From Cherax quadricarinatus (Eukaryota; Arthropoda; Malacostraca; Decapoda; Parastacidae), in the NCBI RefSeq assembly GCF_038502225.1, contig NC_091325.1, positions 31,746,107 through 31,810,106 of the forward strand: a DNA stretch of 64,000 nt. Direction: 5' to 3'. This document shows positions 32,701 through 45,244 of this stretch, in pieces; positions within the stretch are counted from its first letter, which is position 1, and every line of letters starts with the position of its first letter. Both the position numbers and the translations under genes were made by a program. The notes beneath the pieces are model-generated. The model worked only from the letters and a program-made list of their open reading frames with translations. It had not been told where the DNA came from and searched no databases.

Positions 32701-33558
32701 AACATTAGTAACAAGTGATACATCAACATAGGATTAGTAACAAGTGGTACATCAACATAACATTAGTAACAAGTGGTACATCAACATAGCATTAGTAACA
32801 AGTGGTACATCAACATAGCATTAGTAACATATAGCATTAGTAACAAGTGGTACATCAACATAGGATTAGTAACAAGTGGTACATCTACATAACATTAGTA
32901 ACAAGTGGTACATGAACATAGCATTAGTAACAAGTGGTACATCAACATAACATTAGTAACAAGTGGTACATCAACATAGCATTAGTAACAAGTGGTACAT
33001 CAACATAGCATTAGTAACAAGTGGTACATCAACATAACATTAGTAACAAGTGGTACATCAACATAGCATTAGTAACAAGTGGTACATCAACATAACATTA
33101 GTAACAAGTGGTACATCAACATAGCATTAGTAACAAGTGGTACATCAACATAGCATTAGTAACAAGTGGTACATCACCATAGTCATAGTAACAAGTGATA
33201 CATCAACACAACATTAGTAACAAGTTGTACATCAACATAGCATTAGTAACAAGTGGTTCATCAACATAGTATTAGTAACAAGTGGTACATCAACATAGCA
33301 TTAGTAACAAGTGGTTCATCAACATAGTATTAGTAACAAGTGGTACATCAACGTAGGATTAGTAACAAGTGGTACATCAACATAGCATTAGTAACAAGTG
33401 GTTCATCAACATAACATTAGTAACAAGTGGTACATCAACATAGTATTAGTAACAAGTGGTACATCAACATAGCATTAGTAACAAGTGGTTCATCAACATA
33501 GTATTAGTAACAAGTGGTACATCAACGTAGCATTAGTAACAAGTGGTACATCAACATA
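26755..33558. repeat. 29-bp satellite array, about 230 copies
   Basis: Unit tacatcaacatagcattag followed by taacaagtgg (29 bp), head to tail for about 6.8 kb. Because 29 is not a multiple of 3, no long frame results. Variants are clustered: TTTATC in place of TACATC is common at 26.98-28.4 kb, and TAGTATT in place of TAGCATT dominates about 30.3-31.7 kb. Occasional partial units and deletions occur (28,865, 28,975, 29,815, 30,070, 32,140). There are no spacers, so this is not a CRISPR array. Confidence 0.98.
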
Positions 33559-34640
33559 TGTCCCAGCAAGCACAATAGATGATAAATTTCGTCTATGAAA
33601 TCAATATCTCAAGTCATTTACCAAAAAATAATATAATTATTCACTGTTAAAATATGAAGTATTTCCATAATCCCATAAAAACAATAATAAGACTCAAGTA
33701 TTATCTGTGTTTATTGTTGCTTGAATAATATAAATTTAAAAACTACACATCGCACATCTTTAAGTTTCCTGTAATAGTACTTATGTGTTTTCAGTATAAG
33801 ATTTAATATAATCTTCACCAGCTTCATTTTTAAGCTTTTATATTCAAACATCAGCCGCCATTCTTGGAGTGTGTTAGCTGACTTTTGTTCCCTCAAGTCT
33901 CTCTCCACCAATCAGTATTCATCTTCATTTCCCTCTCATATTTAGGCTTCATTTTCATTTCCATTCAATTAATTTCCGCTCTGCTTCTCCATCTTTACTA
34001 ATGACGTTTTGCTTCTTTCTCAGAATATCATGTCCTATCATCACATGTCCTCATATAAGGATAATTTTCCTTACTTGGTGACTGATGTTCCTTTGAGTAG
34101 AAGAGAAAGGTAGTCTCTGTATGCTATGTCCATAGTGTGTTGCAGTGTTGCATGTCTGACAGTGCAACATGTTGATATGCCTGCCTCTCCATTTGACATT
34201 GTTAAGTCCTCGTTCTCTTCAGTTGCTCTTTTTCTCAATAACTACTTAATGTTCTAAGGAAAATTCTGTCTACCAATATCTGTCTTTATCTGTTCTTGCC
34301 CTTGAAGCATAAACATGAAATGTGATGTGAAATATCAGCAAGTCGCATGACTGCCTTGTTACTTTCCCCGTCAAACTGCATTACACCAATTCTCATTCGC
34401 CTAACTCGATCAAACGTGTTAGACACTTCAAACTTAAGTTCGGAAAGCATCGGTAGCATCATTAACTTTCTTAATGACGTTAACATTTTTTTCACAAGCC
34501 AGTGATATCATTTCCATCACAGTTGGTCTCATATTCTTATGGGACTAATACAAATTAAACACTCAGATCAATACGTTTCATATCCGTGTCAGGCCTCCAC
34601 GACAGATCTTACTTTAATATGTAGATAATTATGTATATAA
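33559..34640. other. Single-copy-looking AT-rich DNA
   Basis: About 1.1 kb with no recognised coding potential. Two short minus-strand open frames (33,711-33,911 and 34,286-34,495) show no motif. Confidence 0.45.
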
Positions 34641-34659
34641 TTAATTATAGGTCAAAAGG

Positions 34660-37490
34660 AAGTTATTTATAGTAGCAGCAGCGGTAGAAGTAGCCGCGGG
34701 AGTAATAGTAGCAGCAATACATGTGTGGTAAGTGGCAGCAGCAAGAATAGTAGCAGCTATACATGTGTGGTAAGTGGCAGCAGCAAGAATAGCAGTATTA
34801 AGAAAATTATTCATGGGTAGTTGTAACAATATTTGTTGTTGTATCAACACCAGAAGTAGAGGCAGTTATAGAAGCAATAATATAATAGTAGCAGCCAGCA
34901 CAGCAGCAGCAACAACCAGCAGTAGCCCTTAATGAAGCACGTAGCAGCAGCAGCAGCATAGCAGCCACACAGCAGCAGCAGCAGCAGCCTCAACAGCAGC
35001 TACAGTAGCAGCAGTAGTATAGCAGCAATTAGCTAGCAGCAAGCAGCAGCCTAACTAGTAGCATTAGCAGCAGCAGCCCAATAGCAGCATCAGCAGTGCG
35101 CCAAGCAGCCCCACTAAGTTACATTCAGCAGCAGCAGCAGCAGCAGCAATACAGCATGCAGCGTTGCTAGCCTTAACTAGAGCATTAGCAGCAAGCTGCA
35201 GCAGCCCTTAACAGCAGCACAGCAGCAGCAGCAGCAGCCCTATAGCAGCACCTAGCAGCAGCGCTGGGCAGCCCTCCTAATGACTTAGCAGCAGCAGTTA
35301 GCAGCCTTCACAGCAGCACTATGCTGCTGCAGCCCAGCCCTAACAGCAGCACTAGCAGCAGCAGGGCAGCCCTAACCAGCAGCATCAGCAGCAGCCCTCA
35401 ACAGTACTAGCAGCAGCAGCAGCAAGTAGCTACCAGCAGCACTAGCAGTAGCAGCAGCCCTAACAGCAGCACCTGCAGCAGTTGCAGTCTTAACAGCAGC
35501 ACTAGCAGCAGCTGCCAGCCTAACAGCAGCACAGCAGCAGCCTTAACAGCAGCATTAGTGCAGCAACAGCACAGCCCTAATAGCAGCATTAGCAGCAGCA
35601 GCAGTAGCCTTAACAGCAGCACAGCAGCAGCTCTTGCTAGCCCTTAACTAGCAGTATAGCAGCAGCAAACAATGAGCCCTTAACAGCAGCATTAGCAGCA
35701 GCAGCAGCTACAACAGCACTAGCAGCAGCAGCAAGCAGCCCTCCTAACAACAGCATTAGCAGCAGCAGCAGCAGCAGTCTTAACAGCAGCACTAGCAGCA
35801 GCAGCAGCCTCCAACTGCTTGCTACAGCAGTGTTGCATAAGTAGCCTTAACAGCAGCACAGCAGCAGTAAGGAGCAAGGAGCCCTCAGCAGCAGCATTAG
35901 TTAGCAGCACAGCCAAGCAGCACAGCAGTGCTTGCCAAGCAGCTAACAGCAGCACTAGCATGCAGCAAGGCAGCTCAATAACAGCACAGCAGCAGCTTGC
36001 TGCAGCCCTAACAACAGCATCAGCAGCTTGCCAGTAGCCCTAACAGCAGCACAGCAGCAGCAGCAGCCTAACAACAGCATAGCAGCAGCAGCAAGTTCAG
36101 CCCTAACAGCAGCACTAGCAGCAGTGCCAAGCAGCTAACAGCAGCACCAGCAGCTGTTGCTGCAGCCCTAACAGCAGCACAGCAGCAGTTGCTGGCAGCC
36201 TTAACAGCAGCATTAGCACAGTAGCCCTAACCAACAGCACTAGCAGCAGCAGCAGCAGCCCAACAGCAGCACAGGGCAGCAGCAAACAGCCCTAACAGCA
36301 GCACCAGCAGCAGCAGCATAGCCCTAACAGCAGCACTAGCAGCAGCTGCTTAGCCTCAATACAGCAGCAATGTGCTGCAGCCCTAACAGCAGCACTAGCA
36401 GCTTGCTAACAGCAGGCCCTAACAGCAGCACTAGCAGCAGCAGCAGCCCTAATAGCAGCACTAGCAGCAGCTGCAGCTAATAGCAGCACAGCAGCAGCAA
36501 CATTACGAGCCTTCCCAACAGCAGCACTAGCAGCAGCAGCAAGCAGCCCTTAACAGCAGCTAGCAGCAGCAGCAGCAGCCCTAACAACAGCATTAGCAGC
36601 AGCAGCAGCAGTAGCTAACAGCAGCACAGCAGCAGCAAGCAGCCCTCCTTAACAGCTTGCACAGCAGCAAGCGCTGCAGCCCTAACAGCAGCACAGCAGC
36701 AGCAACAGCTTAATGGAGCCCCTCTAATTAGCACCAGCAGCAGCAGCAGCGCAGCCCTAACCAGCAGCACTAGCAGGTGTTGCAAGCTAGCCCTAACAGC
36801 AGCACAGCAGCGTTGCCAGCAGCCCTAACAACAGCACAGCAGTTGCCAGCTGTGCCCAATAACAGCAATTAGCAGCAGCAGCAGCTGCAGCCCTTCCAAC
36901 AGCAGCACTAGCAGCTTGCTGTTGCAGCCCTAACAGCAGCACTAGCAGCAGCTAAGCAAGCCCTAACAACAGCATCAGCAGCAGCTGCAGCTAGCCCTAA
37001 CAACAGCACAGCAGCAGCAGCTTAGGCTTCCTAACTAGCAGCAGCAGCAGCAGCAGCAGCTCTAATAACAGCACAGCAGCAGCAGCAGCAAGCAGCCCTT
37101 AACAGCAGCACAGCAGCAGTGCTGCAGCCCTAACAGCAGCACAGCAGCAGCAGCTGCAAGCCAGCCCTTAACAACAGCACAGCAGCAAGCAGTAGCAGCA
37201 GCCCTAACAGTTGCACCAGCAGCAGCAGCAGCGCAGCCCAACAGCTGCACCAGCAGCAGCAGCAGCAGCTCCCACAGCAGCAGCAGCAGCAGCCCTAACA
37301 GCAGCATTAGCAGCCTGCAGCCCTAACTGTTGCTACCAGCAGCAGCAGCAGCAGCAGCCCTGACAGCAGCAATTAGCAGCAGCAGCAGAGCAGCCCTAAC
37401 AGCAGCACCAGCAGCAGCAGCAGCCCTCCAATTATTGCACTGCAGCAGCAGCAGCTAGTAACAGCAGCATTAGCAGCAGCAAGTAGCCTA
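34660..37490. repeat. AGC-rich minisatellite with CCCTAACAGCAG units
   Basis: Irregular repetition of a unit close to CCCTAACAGCAGCACTAG plus several AGC triplets (about 30-36 bp, varying by AGC number). At the left edge, two 39-bp copies containing ATACATGTGTGGTAAGTGGC occur at 34,717-34,790. Scattered patches read in complement-like form (TTGCTG, GCTTGC), which may be real decay or consensus error in a difficult repeat. Leu-rich frames here are repeat artefacts. Confidence 0.9.
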
Positions 37491-37736
37491 ATAGCAGTAT
37501 TAGTAGTAGCAGTAGTTTTAATAGTAGTATTAGTAGTAGTAGTAGCAGTAGTTTTAATAGTAGTATTAGTAGTAGTAGTAGCAGTAGTTTTAATAGTAGT
37601 ATTAGTAGTAGCAGCAGTAGTTTTAATAGTAGTATTAGTAGTAGCAGCAGTAGTTTTAATAGTAGTATTAGTAGTAGTAGCAGTAGTTTTAATAGTAGTA
37701 TTAGTAGTAGTAGTAGCAGTAGTTTTAATAGTAGTA
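37484..37736. repeat. TAG-rich minisatellite, C-to-T counterpart of the AGC array
   Basis: Seven or so units of TTTTAATAGTAGTATTAG plus TAG triplets (30-36 bp). Position by position this equals the neighbouring CCCTAACAGCAGCACTAG unit with nearly every C changed to T. Confidence 0.9.
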
Positions 37737-38058
37737 ATATCGATTCAATTTTGTCTAGCTTGTTTTGTTTTAAATTATAAGGAGCAGTTTAATTATTCCC
37801 CAGATATGACATACCAACATGAGTAGTAACAAGAGCAGAAATAGTAGTAGTAGCAGCAGTAGTAGTAGTTTTAGTAGAAGTAACAATAGCAGGAGTAGTA
37901 GCAGTAGCAGCAGTTGCAGTAATGTTATGGATGAGGGTAGCTCTCCTGTACAGCAGCAGACACTGCCTTAATACACTCTACTTGTACTCTAACAAATTAT
38001 TTTATGCTATAAATCTAGTCTACAAAAGGGCACTCAATTTCTAATGGTCTCAGTCCCT

Positions 38059-38062
<4 letters not shown>
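37737..38062. other. Spacer with further TAG/CAG triplets
   Basis: Mostly unassigned; 37,820-37,920 contains imperfect AGT/AGC triplets related to the preceding array. Confidence 0.5.
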
Positions 38063-38155
<93 letters not shown>

Positions 38156-38480
38156 ACCCCTTGCTCTTCCTTCACCTCCTCCCTTCTCTCCCACCTTTAA
38201 ATCTTCCCTTATTCCTTCCCTTCTCTTCCATCCACACCTCTCCATTCATTTTTTCTCACTCTCCCTTCCATATCTTCCACCCTTACCTCTCCCCTCTGTC
38301 CCACCCCTCTCTCCCTTCAACCTATCTCACACATACCTCTCATTTTCTATCCTCTGTCTACTCTCATACTCTTATCCCTCCGTTTCCTCTTCTCCCAACT
38401 CTCGCACTCCTACCTCTCCCTCACTTTCTCCCCTCTCTCCATCCTCTACCTCTCCCCTCACTTCCTCCCCTCGCAGCATG
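38063..38480. repeat. (CT)n microsatellite and pyrimidine-rich flank
   Basis: Pure CT for about 90 bp (38,063-38,152), followed by about 320 bp of C/T-rich low-complexity sequence. Confidence 0.95.
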
Positions 38481-38960
38481 ATGACAGAGACAGTGAGGCT
38501 GTAGCCGCTGGTGGGAGTGGAAGTGTGTGTTCGCGCTCCGTGTGTGTGTATGTGTGAGTGCTGGGCTGTGTACAGCCTCAGTTTACTCTCACTGCTGTGA
38601 CTGGGTGCTGTCTTGTGCTCATCACAGTGGGACTTCCCAGTCTCAGATATTTTAATGAATGTTAAATTATATGTTATTAACAACGATGCAACACATTATA
38701 CAACCTCAGAGCATATAAATAATATACCTTCTTTGTGTTCCCCGTTACTCTTAACCAGTAAACTCTGAAATTAGCTTGCTTAATTATCTTTTAACTAAGT
38801 GTGAGTTGATGTTAAATAAGAATAGAAAACACTGACCTTAATTACAAATATGAATACCTTGCCATACATGATAGCTGAGGAACACTAATATAAACTGAGC
38901 TCAGTGCTCAGAATGAAGAGTATGAGGAACAATAACTACCTCAACTTCCCATGTATGATG
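38481..38960. other. Unassigned spacer
   Basis: The first 150 bp are GC-richer (GTGTGTG-containing), the rest AT-rich. No gene recognised. Confidence 0.45.
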
Positions 38961-38967
38961 TAGCACC

Positions 38968-39041
38968 AACCCTGGGCCAGTACCAACCCTGGGCCAGCAC
39001 CAACCCTGGGCCAGCACCAACCCTGGGCCAGTACCAGGCAA
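38968..39041. repeat. 17-bp minisatellite, four copies
   Basis: Unit ACCAACCCTGGGCCAG plus C or T, four tandem copies with almost no divergence. Confidence 0.9.
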
Positions 39042-39121
39042 ACTACATCAGCTTTGTTATCATACAAACTACTGAAAAGAGATTTCACCCCCTTGATTCA
39101 CACATCAGGTGAGTACCCTCT

Positions 39122-39465
39122 TCCTCCAGTGACTCGCACCAGTAAGAATCACCAGTGACTCGCACCAGTAAGAATCAGCAGTGACTCTCACCAGTGACTC
39201 TCACAGTGACTCACCAGTGAGTATCACCAGTGACTCTTACCAGTGACTCTCACCAGTGAGTATCACCAGTGACTCTCACCAGTGACTCTCACCAGTGACT
39301 CTCACAGTGACTCTCACCAGTGAGTATCACCAGTGACTCTCACCAGTGAGTATCACCAGTGACTCTCACCAGTGAGTATCACCAGTGACTCTCACCAGTG
39401 ACTCTCACCAGTATCACTAGTGACTCTCACCAGTATCACCAGTGACTCACCAGTGAGTATCACGC
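39122..39465. repeat. CACCAGTGACTCT minisatellite
   Basis: About 27 short units alternating CTCACCAGTGACT and ATCACCAGTGAGT (roughly 11-13 bp). Each unit contains CAGTGA, the half-palindrome of CACTG. Confidence 0.88.
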
Positions 39466-40020
39466 TACTTCCACTCCCATTTCATGGATAATTTGTTTAA
39501 TATCATCAAAACACAATTCTATTATTACCACACAGGGAGTCGTAGCATCTGCACCAATAATGTAACTTGGTTATGTTTAGACTCGCAGTACCAGGATGGG
39601 TATGACATATATAATAAAACAATGAAACTACAAAAGTAATTCCCTGAATACATGTCCTGTGATACAGGTAAGATGTAATTACTATCATTTCAATTATCTT
39701 CATTCATAATTTCTTTTACATCCTATATACGTAAAACAAAAAAACATAATTCATATGTAAGAATCATCTACATAAAACATATATTCAAAATGGTTATCAA
39801 GAATGTTTATACCAGAGAATGCAAATAATGTTTATGCAAACATTATTTGCATAAACTATCTGACTGACTTTGTTTCGCACGGTCACTAGTTGCGTCAGTG
39901 TCGTATAAATTAGCACTGTTACTCTCTGTGTTTAGCACGCGTTACCAGGTTTTATCATACATGTGATGTGCTTCCTCCGAAAGGTGTAAGGCAAGATTAT
40001 TACACACGTGGCTGTGCGGG
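39466..40020. other. Unassigned AT-rich spacer
   Basis: No gene recognised. A 20-bp inverted repeat around 39,810-39,855 (GCAAATAATGTTTATGC / GCAAACATTATTTGC) could form a hairpin. Confidence 0.5.
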
Positions 40021-40049
40021 AGTGATATCTGAATCGACACTACCTGAAC

Positions 40050-41330
40050 AATGCAGATACTGACACAACCACAGCCGAGAAGGTACTGACACACACACAC
40101 ACACAGCCATGCAGGTACTGACACACACAGCCATGCAGATACTGACACACACAGCCATGCAGGTACTGACACACACAGCCATGCAGATACTGACACACAC
40201 AGCCATGCAGATACTGACACACACAGCCATGCAGGTACTGACACACACAGCCATGCAGATACTGACACACACAGCCATGCAGGTACTGACACACACAGCC
40301 ATGCAGGTACTGACACACACAGCCATGCAGATACTGACACACACAGCCATGCAGGTGACTGACACAGCCATGCAGGTACTGACACACAGCCATGCAGGTA
40401 CTGACACAGCCATGCAGGTACTGACACACAGCCATGCAGATACTGACACACACAGCCATGCAGGTACTGACATACACAGCCATGCAGATGCTGACACACA
40501 CAGCCATGCAGGTACTGACACACACAGCCATGCAGGTGACTGACACACACAGCCATGCAGATACTGACACACAGCCATGCAGGTACTGGATACACACAGC
40601 CAGGCTGATACTGACACACACAGCCATGCAGATACTGACACACACAGCCATGCAGTTACTGACACACACAGCTATGCAGATACTGACACACACAGCCATG
40701 CAGGTACTGACACACACAGCCATGCAGGTACTGACACACACAGCCATGCAGGTACTGACACACACAGCCATGCAGGTACTGACACACACAGCCATGCAGG
40801 TACTGACACACACAGCCATGCAGGTACTGACACACACAGCCATGCAGGTACTGACACACACAGCCATGCAGGTACTGACACACACAGCCATGCAGGTACT
40901 GACACACACAGCCATGCAGATACTGACACACACAGCCATGCAGGTACTGACACACACAGCCATGCAGGTACTGACACACACACCCATGCAGGTACTGACA
41001 CACACAGCCATGCAGGTACTGACACACACAGCCATGCAGGTACTGACACACACAGCCATGCAGGTACTGACACACACAGCCATGCAGGTACTGACACACA
41101 CAGCCATGCAGGTACTGACATACACAGCCATGAAGATACTGACACACATAGCCATGCAGGTGCTGACACACACAGCCATGCAGGTACTGACACACACCGC
41201 CATGCAGGTACTGACACACACAGCCATGCAGGTACTGCCACACATAGCCATGCAGGTGCTGACACACACAGCCATGCAGGTACTGACACACACCGCCATG
41301 CAGGTACCAGATACTGACGCAACCAAAGCC
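40050..41330. repeat. 24-bp satellite, about 50 copies
   Basis: Unit TACTGACACACACAGCCATG then CAGG (24 bp). Because the length is a multiple of three, all six frames stay open for hundreds of codons (up to 452 on the minus strand), all made of an eight-residue repeat. Variants GATACTGAC and GGTACTGAC mix in the left third, while 40,680-41,130 is nearly homogeneous. Confidence 0.97.
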
Positions 41331-42330
41331 GGGAAGGTATTGATACACATGGAGCTATGCAGGTACTGACACACAGAGCCATCCAGGTACTGAGGCAAAC
41401 AGAGCCTGGAATGTACTGATACACTCAGTCATGCAGGTACTCACACAACCAGAGCTATGCAGCTACTGACACAACCAAAGCCGGGAAGGTATTGACACAG
41501 CCATGACGCAACGTGAACCATCCATGAAGGCACTGACACAACCAGAGCCAGGAAAATACGGACACAACCAGCCATGTAGGTACTGACAAATCCTGGACTT
41601 TCAGTTACTTACACAATCAGAGCCAACCAGGAACCGACACAACCAGAACCCTACAGGTGTTTACATAAGCCAAGCAACATAGGTACTTAAACAACACCAG
41701 CTACGAAAGTACTTACACAACCAGAGACAGACAGATACTGACACGACGTAGGCATCTACTGACGCCCCCAGAACGAGAAAGATGCTGACATACCCAGATC
41801 CATACAGGTACTGAATTACCAGAGCCAGGCAGGTGCCGATACAACCAGAGTCAGACATGAGCTGACACAACAAAATTAAAGCAGGTGTTGTCTCATCCAC
41901 AGCCATAAAATTACTAACAGATTAAGAGCCACACAGGTGCTGACACATCCAGTTCTTTCACATAATGATACAAACAGAATTATCCAGATGTTGACACAAC
42001 TAAAGCCAAGCAGATGTTGACACAAAAAACATACGGGTACTGATACATCTACAGCCAGTCGCGTAGTAACACAATCAGAGTCTGGAAAGGAATGACGCAA
42101 CCAGCTTCATGTAGGTATTGGAGAAACCAGAGCTAGAAAAGTACTGACACAAACAGAACAAGACAGGTACTAACAGAACCTGAGCTAATCATGAACTTCT
42201 AAAATCTGAGCTAGACACGTGGTGACACACCTTGAACTAGGAAGGTGCTAATCCACGCAGAGCAGGTATTGAAGACCTTGAGACGATCAGATACTAGAAC
42301 TAAGAAGATACTGGAGCAAAAAGAACCATG
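41331..42330. repeat. Decayed flank of the 24-bp satellite
   Basis: Continues with degenerate units of the form CAGGTACTGACACAACCAGAGC for about 1 kb, with divergence rising away from the core. Confidence 0.8.
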
Positions 42331-42454
42331 TAGTTACTGACAATGGATGAGCCAAATTATCGGAATCGGTAGGTATCAACAATTTCTGCGGTATCAGTAC
42401 TCGATGTTGGAGTCGTTCATAAAATAGACGATACCAGAAGATACCTGTGACTCA

Positions 42455-42663
42455 GCACGAGTCACAGGGATGTTAGGAAGTATTTCTTCAGTCACAGAGT
42501 CGTCAGGAATAGCCTAGCAATTGATGTAGGGGAGGGGGGAACCATACATAGCTTTAAGACGAGGCATGACAAAGCTTAGGAAGCAGAGAGAGGACCTAGT
42601 AGCGATCAGTGGAGAGGCGGGGCCAGGAGCTGAGTCTTGACCCCTGCAACCGCAATTAGGTGG
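42455..42663 (+). pseudogene. F1 LINE copy e, 3' end only
   Basis: Begins at the segment encoding RDVRKYFFSH and runs through the 3' UTR (gaggcggggccaggagct ... caaccgcaattagg) into (CA)n. Strongly 5' truncated. Confidence 0.88.
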
Positions 42664-42706
<43 letters not shown>

Positions 42707-42724
42707 AATATACATACACACAAG

Positions 42725-42822
<98 letters not shown>

Positions 42823-42857
42823 ATACATACACACAAGAACACATACATATATATACA

Positions 42858-42952
<95 letters not shown>
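42664..42952. repeat. (CA)n microsatellite between F1 copies e and f
   Basis: Long CA tract with two interruptions (around 42,700-42,725 and 42,820-42,855, containing ATACATACACACAAG-like words). Confidence 0.96.
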
Positions 42953-42955
<3 letters not shown>

Positions 42956-43120
42956 TAGTCAGGAAGTGTAATAGCCTAGCAAGTGAAGTAGTGGAGGCAT
43001 GATATGAGGTATGATAAAGCTCATGGAGCAGGGAGAGAGAGTACCTAGTAGCAATCGGTGAAGAAGAGGGGCCAGGAGCTGAGTCTCGACTCCTGCAGCC
43101 ACAATTAGGTGAGTACACAT
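42953..43120 (+). pseudogene. F1 LINE copy f, 3' end only
   Basis: Starts inside the CA tract with gagtagtcaggaagtg (the VVRKW segment), has a small internal deletion after gaggcatga, and ends with ccacaattaggtgagtacac. Confidence 0.87.
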
Positions 43121-44674
43121 GCATACTCAAACACGTGCACACACCTGTACACACAAAGTTTGCAGACTACACAAGTTAGCACATCCTAACAGGAAAATAA
43201 TGGGATCCCTAAAGAAGGAACACAGAGAGAAGTTAAGTGAGGATTTCTGGTCTGAGAGCGGAGCATGGACAAAAAGGCTTAAGAACTTCATGGAAAATCA
43301 GTGGGAGAAAAGGCTAAACAAGCTTTGCAATACAATGGTGAAGTTGATCCCTTCAGTGAGAAGTGGGAGTTACATGCTGTAGCTGCTGAGGTGAAGATAC
43401 AGAGCCTTGTTGGTGAACTGAAAGACCTGAATCTGGATATAAAGACCAAGACCAAAAGGAGAAAGGTGATAGGAATAGAAACATCAGTGGCAAGTGAGAG
43501 GATTGAAAAATGGGTAAGGAACTACAGTGTTCCTTGTGGAAGGAATATTAGGCCAACGAAATGTCCGAGAGATGTTTAGGGAAATAATGATGGAGATGCT
43601 GAAATCCGTTCCAGAGATATAGAAGGGAAAAGGAAAGAGAGAGCTCACTAATTATTCATGAGCTTAAAGATGCTGAAGGGAGGACCTAAGATGAAATATG
43701 ATATGGGGGAAAAAATAGAAATTGAAAGCATAATCTCAATTACAGGAGAGAAGGACATGTCCCACGTTACAATTTTTCAGAGAACTGGGCATATTCAAGG
43801 AAAAAATCGCCCAGGTAACTGGACTTTCATGACAAAAGTGGAACGAAACAAGATTCCACAACAGAAATCATTATTAAAACATTCGAAAATATCAGCAAGT
43901 GTACACTGACTGCAACAGAAGATGAAAAGAATGGGAATAACAGAGTGTGTGTAAGAAGACGATAGTGACAGGAAAGAGAGGCAGGACAGGTATCAGCAGA
44001 CAGGAAAGCTCAGTCTCTGGGGGAACACCAAACACAACTGCCCAAAGATTAACCCCCATATCACCCCCACAACCTCTGCCACAACATGCCAACCAAACAC
44101 AGTTACCAGAAACAAACCACACTCCACATTTCCCTGCAGCGGCAGGAAAGAGTTACTGAGGCATCCCCAGACATTATAACACTCATTGAGACACAGTTCA
44201 TGGGGATGATAGCAGATGCGATTTTCTCAGCAGAATATCATATCCTGATGAAAGACAGTGAGCAGAGGGGTAAGAGGTGTTGCAGTGCTCAGTAAAAACC
44301 AGTGGACTTTGGAGATGGGAGGAATGGACAGAGAGGAAGCGGATGACTACATAGTTGGAACACTTTAGACCAAGGGTTCAAAGGTAATAACTGAAGTGAT
44401 GTACAACCCGCCACTGAACAACAAGAGACCAAGAAAAAATCTGATTTGAGCTACAGAGAAAAGGTGGATACACTAGACGAGGTGGCCACATGGATAGAGC
44501 AAATTTACTTGTCATAGAAGATTTCAACCACAAGGAGATTAAGAGGGAAAAACCTATAGCCACATGAGAACTAAGATGCAGGAAGCAATAAGCTCATATA
44601 TGCTGATCAGCACAACTTAGTGGAAGGGAAACCCTGTGTCACAAACCTACTTGAGTTCTACGATTAGGTAACAG

Positions 44675-44804
<130 letters not shown>

Positions 44805-44877
44805 TTAAATTTCATTTTTCTTTTTTTTTTTTATGGTAATGCAAGGTTTTCTCCACAGTACCTCACAAGAAACTGCT

Positions 44878-45244
44878 GATAAATTAGACACATGTGCAAC
44901 TCTTGGGTATCTTTATTAAGGAAACGTTTCGCCACACAGTGGCTTCATCAGTCCATACACAGGAGAAACTTGAAAAACAGGAGGAGAATGAGGTAATCAG
45001 TCCCTCAACCTTGAGTCGATGTGGTCAGTCCATCAATCTTGAATAGAATAGATTGATGGACTGACCACATCGACTCAAGGTTGAGGGACTGATTACCTCA
45101 TTCTCCTCCTGTTCTTCAAGTTTCTCCTATGTATGGACTGATGAAGCCACTGTGTGGCGAAACGTTTCCTTAATAAAGATACCCAAGAGTTGCACATGTG
45201 TCTAATTTATCAACGTGTCGGTTCTGTGAACCATTCATCTACAT
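44878..45244. mobile_element. Palindromic hammerhead-like element P3
   Basis: A 367-bp palindrome closely related to P1. Right arm: CTGATGA-A-GCCAC-TGT-GTGGC-GAAACGTTTCC, then AATAAAGATACCC and GTTGCACATGTGTC. Flanked by GAAACTGCT (44869-44877) and GAAACCGCT (45245-45253), a 9-bp duplication with one mismatch; the F1 LINE reading resumes across it. The unpaired tail, with hairpin GGTTC-TGT-GAACC, is on the right end here, on the left in P1. Confidence 0.8.

Noticed and set aside
26755..33558. CRISPR-like array
   Set aside because: The 29-bp units are contiguous with no unique spacers, in a eukaryotic context with no cas genes. It is a satellite.
34660..37490. Telomere-like CCCTAA words
   Set aside because: CCCTAA occurs once per AGC-rich unit, never in tandem; arthropod telomeres are usually TTAGG. 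It is part of a minisatellite.
38015..38481. Ser-Leu or Arg-Glu rich proteins over the CT tract
   Set aside because: Low-complexity translation of (CT)n and its pyrimidine-rich flank.
33559..39110. Host exons between the satellites
   Set aside because: No open frame with splice-site context, no protein motif, and low-complexity composition throughout.
40000..41424. Very long open frames (up to 452 codons) on both strands
   Set aside because: They are produced by the 24-bp repeat whose length is a multiple of three; all six frames stay open and encode an eight-residue repeat. No gene.
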